A stretch of DNA of 64,000 nucleotides from NCBI RefSeq assembly GCF_032854445.1, contig NW_027018094.1:21241-85240 (forward strand). The letters are read 5' to 3'. The position numbers were made by a program, and so were the translations under genes. How positions within the stretch are numbered: position 1 is the stretch's first letter; each line of letters opens with the position of its first letter. Of the stretch, positions 53,201 to 64,000 are shown one piece after another. A model generated the notes under the pieces. The model saw only the letters and a program-made list of their open reading frames with translations, ran no database searches and was not told the DNA's origin. Source of the DNA: Liolophura sinensis (taxonomy: Eukaryota; Mollusca; Polyplacophora; Chitonida; Chitonidae).

Positions 53201-54605
53201 GTTCACCTTGTAACTGAGCGCATTATTATAATGATTACAATGTTCATCTTGTAACTGAATATGCTATTGTAATGATTACAATGTCCATTTTGCAAATGAG
53301 CATGCTTGTATACTGATTACAATGTTCACCTTGCAACTGATGATGTTTTTATAATGATTACATGTTCACTTTGTAACTGAACATGCAATTATAAGGATTA
53401 CAATGTTCACTTTGTAACTGAACATGCTATTACAATGATTACATGGTTCACCTTGTAACTGAGCGCATTATTATAATTATTACAATGTTTATCTTGTAAC
53501 TGAATATGCTATTGTAATGATTACAATGTCCATTTTGCAACTGAGCATGCTTGTATACTGATTACAATGTTCACCTTGCAACTGATGATGTTTTTATAAT
53601 GATTACAATGTTCACTTTGTAACTGAACATGCAATTATAAGGATTACAATGTTCACTTTGTGACTGAACATGCTATTACAATGATTACATTGTTCACCTT
53701 GTAACTGAGCACATTATTATAATGATTACAATGTTCATCTTGTAAGTGAATATGCTAATGTAATGATTACAATATCCATTTTGCAACTGAGCATGCTTTT
53801 ATACTGATTACAATGTTCACCTTGTAACTGATGATGTTTTTATAATGATTAAAATGTTCATCTTGTAACTACATATGTTGTAATAGTGATTACAATGTTC
53901 ATCTTGTAACTACATATGCTAATATAATAATTGCAATATTCATTTTGTAACTGAGCATGCTATTATATTGATTACAATGGTGATTTTGTAACCGTTGACG
54001 CTATTATAATGATTACAATGTTTACTTTGTAACTGAACATGCTATTACAATGATTACAATGTTCATCTTGTAACTGAACATGCTATTATGTCGATTACAA
54101 TCTTCATCTTGTAACTGAAAATGATATTATAATGATTACAATGTTTATCTTGCAACTGAGCATGCTATTATAATGATTACAATGTTCACTTCGTAACTGA
54201 TCATGCTATTTTAACTATTACAATGTTCATCTTGTAACTGGGCATGTTTTTATAATGATTACAATGTTCATCTTGTAACTGAGCACGCTATTGTAATGAT
54301 TACAATGTTCACCTTGTAACTGAGCACATGATTATAATGATTACAATGTTCATCTTGTAAGTGAATATGCTATTGTAATGATTACAATGTCCATTTTGCA
54401 ACTGAGCATGCTTGTATACTGATTACAATGTTTACCTTGCAGCTGATGATGTTTTTATAATGATTACAATGTTCATCTTGTAACTGAACATGCAATTATA
54501 AGGATTACAATGTTCACTTTGTAACTTAACATGCTATTACAATGATTACAATGTTCATTTTGTAACTGAACATGCTATTATGTCGATTACAATCTTCATC
54601 TTGTA
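50285..54605 (-). repeat. Satellite array A8, minus orientation, longest minus array
   Basis: About 105 monomers with visible higher-order structure (see 53216-53950). It includes stretches shared with A7 and A6. Between about 51800 and 53900 the same monomer series recurs several times. No gene. Confidence 0.95.
53216..53950 (-). repeat. Six-monomer higher-order repeat, about 246 bp
   Basis: The marker GAGCGCATTATTATAAT (GAGCACATT in the last copy) occurs at 53216, 53461 and 53707, spaced 245 and 246 bp, i.e. six monomers. The intervening monomers appear in the same order (CTATTGTAATG or CTAATGTAATG, TCCATTTTGCAA, TTGTATACTG or its variant, TGATGATGTTTTTATAATG, CAATTATAAGG). Confidence 0.8.
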
Positions 54606-55882
54606 TGTATGTCGCTGTGCAACTGAGTGAGTGAGTGAGTGCTTGGGGTTTAACGTCGTACTCAACAATTTTTCAGTCATATGACGACGAAGGAATCATT
54701 AGGGTGCATGCACGTGTAATGTGCCTACTTGTTGCAGGACGGATTTTCACCGCTCTTTTATTTAGTGCTGCATCACTGAGACGACTTACCGAAGGCAAGT
54801 AAGCCGCCCCGCCCGAGCCATTATACTGAAACGGGTCAACCAGTCGTTGCACTATCCCCTTCATGCTGAACGCGAAACGAGGAAGTTACAACTTCCTCTT
54901 TTAATGTCTTAGGTGTGACTCGACCAAGGATTGATCCTGGATCTACCGGTCCCGAAGCGGACGCTCTACCAACTGTGCTATCCGGGCCGGTCTGTGCAAC
55001 TGACGATCAGATAACATTTTTTTGTAAAGACATGTATGTCTCTGCGCCATTTACTGTACTTATGTCTTTCACTTCAGGCAAACCTTAGTCCTCCCATACA
55101 TAACCCCACCTGACAAGGCTCCTACACAGGCTATTTTATATCCTAGTGAAAGGAAGGCTTTAAGCATACATGTTTGTACATATAATATTAGTGGTGCGAG
55201 TTTTCAGTAATCCACAATTAACATATAACAGACCTATCAAAACCCTCACAGAATCCAAACGAAGTCCACCGTAAGCACTCTGGAAAAAACATATTAGGAG
55301 CTCAAGTACGTCTATATCGCATTTTTTATTTCATTTCTAACATGATGAGATCACAGAGCTGTTACATTTATCTGTCAAAACCGTTAGTTTAATAAGTTAC
55401 ATATTTGTCCTGAAAGAAAGAGACAAAGTTATTAATCTCATTAACGTACGTGTACCTGCCGACGAGCATGAGTTACCATTGTAAGCAAGACTAGTCCCGA
55501 TATAGAAGAACCGTAGAGAAAACCATCAAAGAATTGGGGTCGAATTTTCTGATCTTATTGCAGTCAGATTAATTTCACAGATATCGTATTCTACACATTG
55601 ACCCATTGCCAGTACGCTGCAAATAGGGGTGCGAAACAATGCATGTATTTTTCATTGAGGAATGAAGAAAATGGTTTTAAAAAAGGACAAACATAAGTTC
55701 TCTTAAATGTGCATACCTGTAGTTTCCGTTTTGAAAGGCTAAACAGTCTAACAAAGGGCTAGTTGACTTAAGAACATGCCTATTACAATATTACATGTAA
55801 TTAACATAAATACGTTATGATGGCGTTTAGTTAAACTAAGGTGAATATACCAGAGTTTGGAAGCAATTTATTCTAAAAATAA
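54606..55882 (-). repeat. Spacer unit U8, short form
   Basis: Same start as U7, but from SINE1 rightwards it is nearly identical to U3, not U7: GTGCCTACTTG, CTGTACTTATG, TACACAGGC and ACACATTGACCCATTG are shared only with U3. It is thus a mosaic with a U7-like left junction and a U3-like body. Confidence 0.92.
54624..54988 (-). mobile_element. SINE1 copy in U8
   Basis: Full SINE1 in reverse complement with the U3-type variants. Four extra tail bases (one more GAGT) relative to U3, and CGCGAAACG in place of CGCCAAACG in the body, which removes the usual ATG of the longer incidental frame. Confidence 0.87.
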
Positions 55883-57475
55883 TTCTTACAATGTTTATCT
55901 GGTACTTGAACATGCTATTGTAATGATTACAATATTCATCTTGTAACTGAGCACGCTATTATACTGATCACAATGTTCATCTTGTAACTGGGCATACTAG
56001 TGTAATAATTAAAATATTAATTTTGTAACTGAGCTTGATATTATAATGATTACATTTCTCATCTTGTATTTGAGCACGCTATTATAATGATTACAATGTT
56101 TATCTTGTAACTGAGCATACTAGTATAATGATTACAATGTTCATCTTGTAACTAAGCATAATATTATAATAATTACAATGTTCATTTTGTAATTGAGCAT
56201 GCTATTATACTGATGACAATGTTAATCTTGAAAGTGAACATGTTATTATAATTATTACAATGTTCACCTTGTAAATGAACATGCCATTACAATAATTACA
56301 ATATTTATCTTGTAACTGAACATGCTATTACATCGATTACAATCTTCATCTTGTAACTGAAAATTATATTATAATGATTACAAGGTTCATCTTGCAACTG
56401 AGCATAGTATTATTATGATTACAATGTTCACTTCGTAACTGAACATGCTTTTTTAACTATTACAATGTTCATCTTGCAACTGGGCATGTTTTTATAATGA
56501 TTACAATGTTCACCTTGCAACTGATCATGTTTTTATAATGATTACAATGTTCACTTTGTAACTGAACATGCAATTTTAAGGATTACAATGTTCACTTTGT
56601 AACTGAACATGCTTTTGTAATGATTACAATGTCCAATTTACAACTGAGCATGCTTGTATACTGATTACAATGTTCACCTTGCAACTGATGATGTTTTTAT
56701 CATGATTACAATGTTCATCTTGTAACTGAACATGCAATTACAAGGATTACAATGTTCACTTTGTAACTGAACATGCTATTACAATGATTACAATGTTCAT
56801 CTTGTAACTGAACATGCTATTATGTCGATTACAATCTTCATCTTGCAACTGAAAATGATATTATAATGATTACAATCTTTATCTTGAAACTGAGCATGAT
56901 ATTATAATGATTACAATGTTCACTTCGTAACTGAACATGCTATTAGAAGTATTACAATGTTCATCTTGTAACTGGGCTTGTTTGTATAATAATTACAATG
57001 TTCACCTTGTAACTGAACATGCTATTATAATGATTACAATGTTCATTTTGCAACTGAGCATGCTTTTATACTGATTACAATGTTCACCTTGTAACTGATG
57101 ATGTTTTTATAATGATTACAATGTTCATCTTGTAACTTAGCATGCTATTATAATGATGACAATGTTTATTTTGTAAATGGGCACGCTATTATACTGTTTA
57201 CAATGTTCATCTTGTAACTGAGCATGCTATTATAAAGATTACACTGTTCATGTTGTAATTGAACGTGCTAATATAATGAATACAATGTTCATCTTGTAAC
57301 TGATGATGTTATTATAATGATTACAATATTCATCTTGTAACTGAACATGCTATTATGATTACAATTTTCATTTTTTAACTGAGCTTTCTATTATAATGAT
57401 TACAGTGTTTACCTTGTAAGTGAGCGTGATAATATAATGTTTACACTATTTATCTTGTAACTGAGCATGCTATCA
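55883..57475 (-). repeat. Satellite array A9, minus orientation
   Basis: Duplicate of A4 with one additional monomer near 57340 (ATATTCATCTTGTAACTGAA then CATGCTATTATG). No gene. Confidence 0.95.
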
Positions 57476-57715
57476 TAAGACACGAGTCTCTTTAACTGGA
57501 TTTAGTCTATTTCAGCTGAGGGGAAAAATGAAAGATTTAGTGTGGATAATGTGTGGGGATAAGATGAGCTTTTTAGCGTGTATTTGGTCCAAACTGCATC
57601 TTTGTACCGTTGATCGTTGGGAAGAAATAGATGGCATTTCTCAATATTGGCACTTAAAAGATGGTGCCAGCTAGGAAATCAGCTCTAACCCCAGTGTTCC
57701 ATGTGGGATTACAGA

Positions 57716-57758
57716 GGGCGATGGCGTGCTGACCCCCTCGGTAACTGAGGCCCTCCTC
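57716..57758 (-). mobile_element. SINE2 remnant (head only)
   Basis: Same 43-bp head at the same junction as U4. Confidence 0.8.
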
Positions 57759-57999
57759 AAACAAAAATTAAATAAGTAAGTAAAATGTAAAACGTTGTGA
57801 GGCCGATAGAAAATCATGTGTTTCTCTATCTGATTTCACTCCAATATATTCTTTCATCCAGCGTGTTGACAGAGTCAGTGGAATTCGGATGTTTAAATGG
57901 TTTCAAGCAACGCAGTATCATTACTTTAAGATATTAATATAACCTGAAGCTTCTAAACCTGGATCACTGTGTTTTCCTGAATCGTTGATTAAATCAATT

Positions 58000-58134
58000 A
58001 ACACCATACTGAATCTCTGTTGCACCGTAAACACCATCCTGAATCTCTGCTGCACAGTAAATACCATCCTGAAACTCTGCTACACAGTAAGCACCATATT
58101 GAATCTCTGCTGCACAGTAAACACCGTCAGGAAT
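58000..58134 (-). repeat. 30-bp minisatellite in U9, 4.5 copies
   Basis: Carries the CATATTGAATC unit shared with U4. Confidence 0.87.
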
Positions 58135-58195
58135 TTTACACTGACTGCGATCAAATAGCATTTTTCTGTATAGACATGTATGTCGCTGTGCAACT

Positions 58196-58560
58196 GAGTG
58201 AGTGAGTGAGTGCTTGGGGTTTAACGTCGTACTCAGCAATTTTTCAGTCATATGACGACGAAGGAATCATTAGGGTGCATGCACGTTTAATGTGCCTCCT
58301 TGTTGCAGGACGGATTTTCACCGCTCTTTTATTTAGTGCTGCATCACTGAGACGACTTACCGAAGGCAAGTAAGCCGCCCCGCCCGAGCCATTATACTGA
58401 AACGGGTCAACCAGTCGTTGCACTATCCCCCTTCATGCTGAACGCCAAACGAGGAAGTCACAACTTCCTCTTTTAAAGTCTTAGGTGTGACTCGACCAAG
58501 GATTGATCCTGGATCTACCGGTCCCGAAGCGGACGCTCTATCAACTGTGCTATCCGGGCC
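58196..58560 (-). mobile_element. SINE1 copy in U9
   Basis: Full SINE1 in reverse complement with the CTCTATCAACTG head variant of U4. Confidence 0.87.
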
Positions 58561-59455
58561 GGTCTGTGCAACTGACGATCAGATAACATTTATCTGTAAA
58601 GACATGTATGTCTCTGCGCCATTTACTGTACCTATGTCTTTCACTTCAGGCAAACCTTAGTCCTCCCATACATAACCCCACCTGACAAGGCTCCTACTCA
58701 GGCTATTTTATTTCCTAGTAAAAGGAAGGCTTTAAGCATACATGTTTGTATATATAATGTTAGTGGAGCGTGTTTTCAGTAATACACAATTAACATATAA
58801 CAGACCTATCAAAACCCTCACAGAATCCAAACGAAGTCCACCGTAAGCACTCTGGAAAAAACATATTAGGAGCTCAAGTACGTCTATATCGCATTTTTTA
58901 TTTCATTTCTAACATGATGAGATCACAGAGCTGTTACATTTATCTGTCAAAACCGTTAGTTTAATAAGTTACATATTTGTCCTGAAAGAAAGAGACAAAG
59001 TTATTGATCTCATTAACGTACGTGTACCTGCCGACGAGCATCAGTTACCATTGTCAGCAAGACTAGTCCCGATATAGAAGAACCGTAGAGAAAACCATAA
59101 AAGAAATGGGGTCGAATTTTCTGATTTTATTGCAGTCAGATTAATTTCACAAATATCGTATTCTACACATTTGGCCCATTGCGAGAACGCTGAAAATAGG
59201 GGTGCGAAACAATGCATGTATTTTTCATTGAGGAATGAAGAAAATGGTTTTAAAAAAGGACAAACAAAAGTTCTCTTAAATATGCATACCTGTAGTTTCC
59301 GTTTTGAAAGGCTAAACAGTCTAACAAAGGGCTATTTGATTTAAGAACATGCCTATTAAAATATTACATGTAATTAACATAAATACGATATGATGGCGTT
59401 CAGTTAAACTAAGGTGAATATACCAGAGTTTGGAAGCGATTTATTCTAAAAATAA

Positions 59456-62400
59456 TTCTTACAATGTTCATTTGGTAACTGAACATGCTATTATAATGAT
59501 TACATTGCTCATCTTGTAACTGAGCACGCTATTATACTCATTACAATGTTCATCTTGTAACTGGGCATACTAGTGTAATATATAAAATATTAATTTTGTA
59601 ACTGAGCATGCTATTATACTGATTACAATGTTCATCTTGTAACTGAACATGCTATTATAATAATTACAATGTTCATGTTGTAACTGAGCATGCTATTATA
59701 CGAATTACAATATTCATCTTGTAATTGAGCATGCTATTATGTCAATTACAATCTTCATCTTGCAACTGAGCATGATATTATAATGATTACAATGTTCATC
59801 TTGTAATTGAACGTGCTAATATAATAAATACAATGTTCACCTTGGAACTGATGATGTTATTATAATGATTACAATATTCATCTTGTAACTGAATATGCTT
59901 ATGTAATGATTACAATGTCCATTTTGCAACTGAGCATGCTTTTATACTTACAATGTCCCCCTTGTAACTGAACATGCTATTATAAAGATTACAATGTTCA
60001 CCTTGTAACTGAACATGCTTTTATAATGATTACTATGTTCATCTTGTAATTGAACGTGCTAATGTAATGAATACAATGTTTACTTTGTAACTGATGATGT
60101 TATTATAATGATTACAATATTCATCTTGTAAGTGAATATGCTAATGTAATGATTACAATGTTCACCTTGCAACTGAGCATGCTTGTATACTGATTACAAT
60201 GTTCACCTTGCAACTGATGATGTTTTTATAATGATTACAATGTTCATCTTGTAACTGAACATGCTATTATGTCAATTACAATCTTCATCTTGCAACTGAG
60301 CATGTTTTTAAAATGATTACTATGTTCACCTTGTAACTGAACATGCTTTTATAATGATTACAATGTTTATCTTGTAAGTCAACGAGCTAATATAATGAAT
60401 ACAATGCTTATGTTGTAACTGATGATGTTATTATAATGATTACAATATTCATCTTGTAAGTGGATATGCTAATGTAATGATTACAATGTCCATTTTGCAA
60501 CTGAGCATGCTTGTATACTGATTGCAATGTTCGCCTTGAAACTGTTTACTTTTTATAATGATTACAATGTTCATCTTGTACCTGAACATGCAATTATAAG
60601 GATTACAATGTTCACTTTGTAACTGAACATGCTATTACAATGATTACATTGTTCACCTTGTAACTGAGCACATTATTATAATGATTACAATGTTCATCTT
60701 GTAACTGAATATGCTAATGTAATGATTACAATGTCCATTTTGCAACTGAGCATGCTTGTATACTGATTACAATGTTCACCTGGGAACTGATGATGTTTGT
60801 AAAATGATTACAACGTTCATCTTGTAACTGAACATGCAATTATCAGGATTACAATGTTCACTTTGTAACTGATCATGCTATTACAATGATTACAATGTTC
60901 ATCTTGTAACTGAACATGCTATTATGTCGATTACAATCTTTATCTTGCAACTGAGCATGATATTATAATGATTACAATGTTCATCCTGTAATTGGTCGTG
61001 CTTATATAATGAATACAATGTTCATTTTGTAACTGCTGATGTTTATATAATGATTACAATATTCATCTTGTAACTAAATATGCTTATGTAATGATTACAA
61101 TGTCCATTTTGCAACTGAGCTTGCTTTTATACTTACAATGTCCACCTTGTAAATGAACATGCTATTATAATGATTAGAATGTTCATCTTGTAACTGAGCA
61201 TGTTTTTATAAAGATTACAATGTACACCTTGTAACTGAACATGATTTTATAATGATTACATTGTTCATCTTGTAATTGAACGTGCTAATATAATGAATAC
61301 AATGTTTACTTTGTAACTGATGATGTTATTATAATGATTACAATATTCATCTTGTAAGTGAATATGCTAATGTAATGATTACAATGTTTATCTTGCAACT
61401 GAGCATGTTTGTATACTGATTACAATGTTCACCTTGCAACTGAAAATGATATTATAATGATTACAATGTTCAATTCGTAACTGATCATGCTTTTTTAACT
61501 ATTACAATGTTCATCTTGTAACTGGGCATGTTTTTTTAATGATTACAATATTCATCTTGTAACTGAGCACGCTATTGTAATGATTATAATGTTCACCTTG
61601 TAACTGAGCACTTGATTATAATGATTACAATGTTCATCTTGTAACTGAACATGCTATTGTAATGATTATAATGTCCAATTTGCAACTGAGCATGCTTGTA
61701 TACTGATTACAATGTTCACCTTGCAACTGATGATGTTTTTATCATGATCACAATGTTCATCTTGTAACTGAACATGCAATTATATAGATTACAATGTTCA
61801 CTTTGTAACTGAACATGCTATTACAATGATTACAATGTTCATCTTGTAACTGAACATGCTATTATGTCGATTACAATCTTCATCTTGCAACTGAAAATGA
61901 TATTATAATGATCACAATGTTTATCTTGAAACTGAGCATGCTATTATAATGATTACAATGTTCACTTCGTAACTGAACATGCTATTAGAAGTATTACAGT
62001 GTTCATCTTGTAACTGGGCATGTTTTTATAATAATTACAATGTTCACCTTGTAACTGAACATGCTATTATAATGATTACAATGTTCATTTTGCAACTGAG
62101 CATGCTTTTATACTGATTACAATGTTCATCTTGTAACTTAGCATGCTATTATAATGATGACAATGTTCATTTTGTAAATGGGCACGCTTTTATACTGTTT
62201 ACAATGTTTATCTTGTAACTAAGCATGCTATTATAATGATTACAATGTTCATGTTGTAATTGAACGTGCTAATATAATGAATACAATGTTCATTTTGTAA
62301 CTGATGATGTTATTATAATGATTACAATATTCATCTTGTAACTGAACATGCTATTATGATTACAATTTTCATCTTGTAACTGAGCTTTCTATTATAATGA

Positions 62401-62476
62401 TTACAATGTTTTCCTTGTAAGTGAGCGTGATAATATAATGTTTACAATGTTTATCTTGTAACTGAGCATGCTATCA
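59456..62476 (-). repeat. Satellite array A10, minus orientation
   Basis: About 74 monomers. The first 415 bp or more match A5; from about 59870-60030 on it matches A6 (offset 17016) to the end. It is thus a fusion of the start of A5 with the end of A6. No gene. Confidence 0.95.
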
Positions 62477-62716
62477 TAAGACACGAGTCTCTTTAACTGG
62501 ATTTAGTCTATTTCAGCTGAGGGGAAAAATGAAAGATTTAGTGTGGATAATGTGTGGGGATAAGATGAGCTTTTTAGCGTGTATTTGGTCCAAACTGCGT
62601 CTTTGTACCGTTGATCGTTGAGAAGAAATAAAAGGCATTTCTCAATATTGGCACTTAAAAGATGGTGCCAGCTAGGAAATCAGCTCTAACCCCAGTGTTC
62701 CATGTGGGATTACAGA

Positions 62717-62759
62717 GGGCGATGGCGTGCTGACCCCCTCGGTAACTGAGGCCCTCCTC
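62717..62759 (-). mobile_element. SINE2 remnant (head only)
   Basis: Same 43-bp head fragment at the medium-form junction. Confidence 0.8.
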
Positions 62760-62999
62760 AAACAAAAATTAAATAGGTAAGTAAAATGTAAAACGTTGTG
62801 AGGCCGATAGAAAATTATGTGTTTCTCTATCTGATTTCACTCCAATATATTCTTTCATCCAGCGTGTTGACAGAGTCAGTGGAATTCGGATGTTTAAATG
62901 GTTTCAAGCAACGCAGTATCATTACTTCAAGATATTAATTAACCTGAAGCTTCTAAACCTGGATCACTGTGTTTTCCTGAATCGTTGATTAAATTAATT

Positions 63000-63134
63000 A
63001 ACACCATACTGAATCTCTGTTGCACCGTAAACACCATCCTGAATCTCTGCTGCACAGTAAATACCATCCTGAAACTCTGCTACACAGTAAGCACCATCCT
63101 GAATCTCTGCTGCACAGTAAACACCGTCAGGAAT
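63000..63134 (-). repeat. 30-bp minisatellite in U10, 4.5 copies
   Basis: Same as in U6. Confidence 0.87.
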
Positions 63135-63195
63135 TTTACACTGACTGCGATCAGATAGCATTTTTCTGTATAGACATGTATGTCGCTGTGCAACT

Positions 63196-63560
63196 GAGTG
63201 AGTGAGTGAGTGCTTGGGGTTTAACGTCGTACTCAACAATTTTTCAGTCATATGACGACGAAGGAATCATTAGGGTGCATGCACGTTTAATGTGCCTCCC
63301 TGTTGCAGGACGGATTTTCACCGCTCTTTTATTTAGTGCTGCATCACTGAGACGATTTACCGAAGGCAAGTAAGCCGCCCCGCCCGAGCCATTATACTGA
63401 AACGGGTCAACCAGTCGTTGCACTATCCCCCTTCATGCTGAACGCCAAACGAGGAAGTCACAACTTCCTCTTTTAAAGTCTTAGGTGTGACTCGACCAAG
63501 GATTGATCCTGGATCTACCGGTCTCGAAGCGGACGCTCTACCAACTGTGCTATCCGGGCC
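63196..63560 (-). mobile_element. SINE1 copy in U10
   Basis: Full SINE1 in reverse complement, matching U6 with its private variants. Confidence 0.87.
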
Positions 63561-64000
63561 GGTCTGTGCAACTGACGATCAGATAACATTTATCTGTAAA
63601 GACATGTATGTCTCTGCGCCATTTACTGTTCCTATGTCTTTCACTTCAGGCAAACCTTAGTCCTCCCATACATAACCCCACCTGACAAGGCTCCTACTCA
63701 AGCTATTTTATTTCCTAGTGAAAGGAAGGCTTTAAGCATACATGTTTGTATATATAATGTTAGTGGAGCAAGTTTTCAGTAATACACAATTAACATATAA
63801 CAGACCTATCAAAACCCTCACAGAATCCAAACGAAGACCACCGTAAGCACTCTGGAAAAAACATATTAGGAGCTCAAGTACGTCTATATCGCATTTGTTA
63901 TTTCATTTCTAACATGATGAGATCACAGAGCTGTTACATTTATCTGTCAAAACCGTTAGTTTAATAAGTTACATATTTGTCCTGAAAGAAAGAGACAAAG

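Larger units (their letters stand above)
57476..59455 (-). repeat. Spacer unit U9, medium form
   Basis: Duplicate of U4, with the same deletion junction and the same private variants. Only scattered single-base differences. Confidence 0.93.
54614..64000 (-). repeat. Segmental duplication, copy 2 (runs off the window)
   Basis: Near-identical to 35223-46984 with about 2.4 kb missing. The switch from the 19435 to the 17016 offset lies between about 59870 and 60030, inside a stretch that occurs twice in copy 1 (near 40430-40590 and 42850-43010). Differences from copy 1 are few, for example CTTATTAGG versus CATATTAGG at 39428 and its counterpart. Confidence 0.85.
62477..64000 (-). repeat. Spacer unit U10, medium form, cut by the window end
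   Basis: Duplicate of U6 (GGTCTCG and GAAGACCACC variants) up to the last base shown. Continues beyond the window. Confidence 0.92.

Overview
The window looks like non-coding eukaryotic repeat DNA, most likely from a marine mollusc. I found no convincing protein-coding gene and no functional RNA gene. About 47.5 of 64 kb is one AT-rich satellite with a 41-bp monomer. The rest is ten copies or fragments of a spacer sequence, called 'U' here. U carries two short retroelements (SINEs) and a 30-bp minisatellite. The mollusc guess rests on SINE1, whose body and tail (AACGTCGTACTC region, then GAGT/CACT repeats) I recognise as common in gastropod and bivalve DNA. That is recognition from memory, not a search.

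Layout. A1 (1-15050) and A2 (17291-31260) are satellite in one orientation (+), separated by U1 (15051-17290, +). At 31261-31447 lies a 187-bp end fragment of U in + orientation (U2). Immediately after it the satellite flips to the opposite strand and stays there to the end of the window. From 31448 onward, minus-oriented arrays (A3-A10) alternate with minus-oriented U copies: U3 33712-36485, U4 38041-40020, U5 40942-42210, U6 45461-47439, U7 49018-50284, U8 54606-55882, U9 57476-59455, and U10 62477 to the window end.

U occurs as deletion forms with shared breakpoints: long (U3, and U1 lacking its right 402 bp), medium (U4, U6, U9, U10, about 1.98 kb) and short (U5, U7, U8, about 1.27 kb). 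The array monomers next to U are also conserved between copies. The amplified unit is therefore 'U plus array', a composite macrosatellite, not a simple satellite with random insertions.

History readable from the sequence. (1) Blocks of the array were copied at several scales: a 9-monomer 368-bp unit, a 6-monomer 246-bp unit, blocks of about 1-2.7 kb, and a segmental duplication of about 9.4 kb (35.2-47.0 kb versus 54.6-64.0 kb). (2) A3 is a diverged inverted copy, collinear with about 0.9-2.2 kb. (3) A satellite monomer carrying a 29-bp scrap of the SINE1 tail was copied to three sites, in both orientations. All this is what unequal exchange, inversion and segmental copying produce in heterochromatin-like DNA. 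Assembly error at the inversion and at the near-identical duplication must be excluded first.
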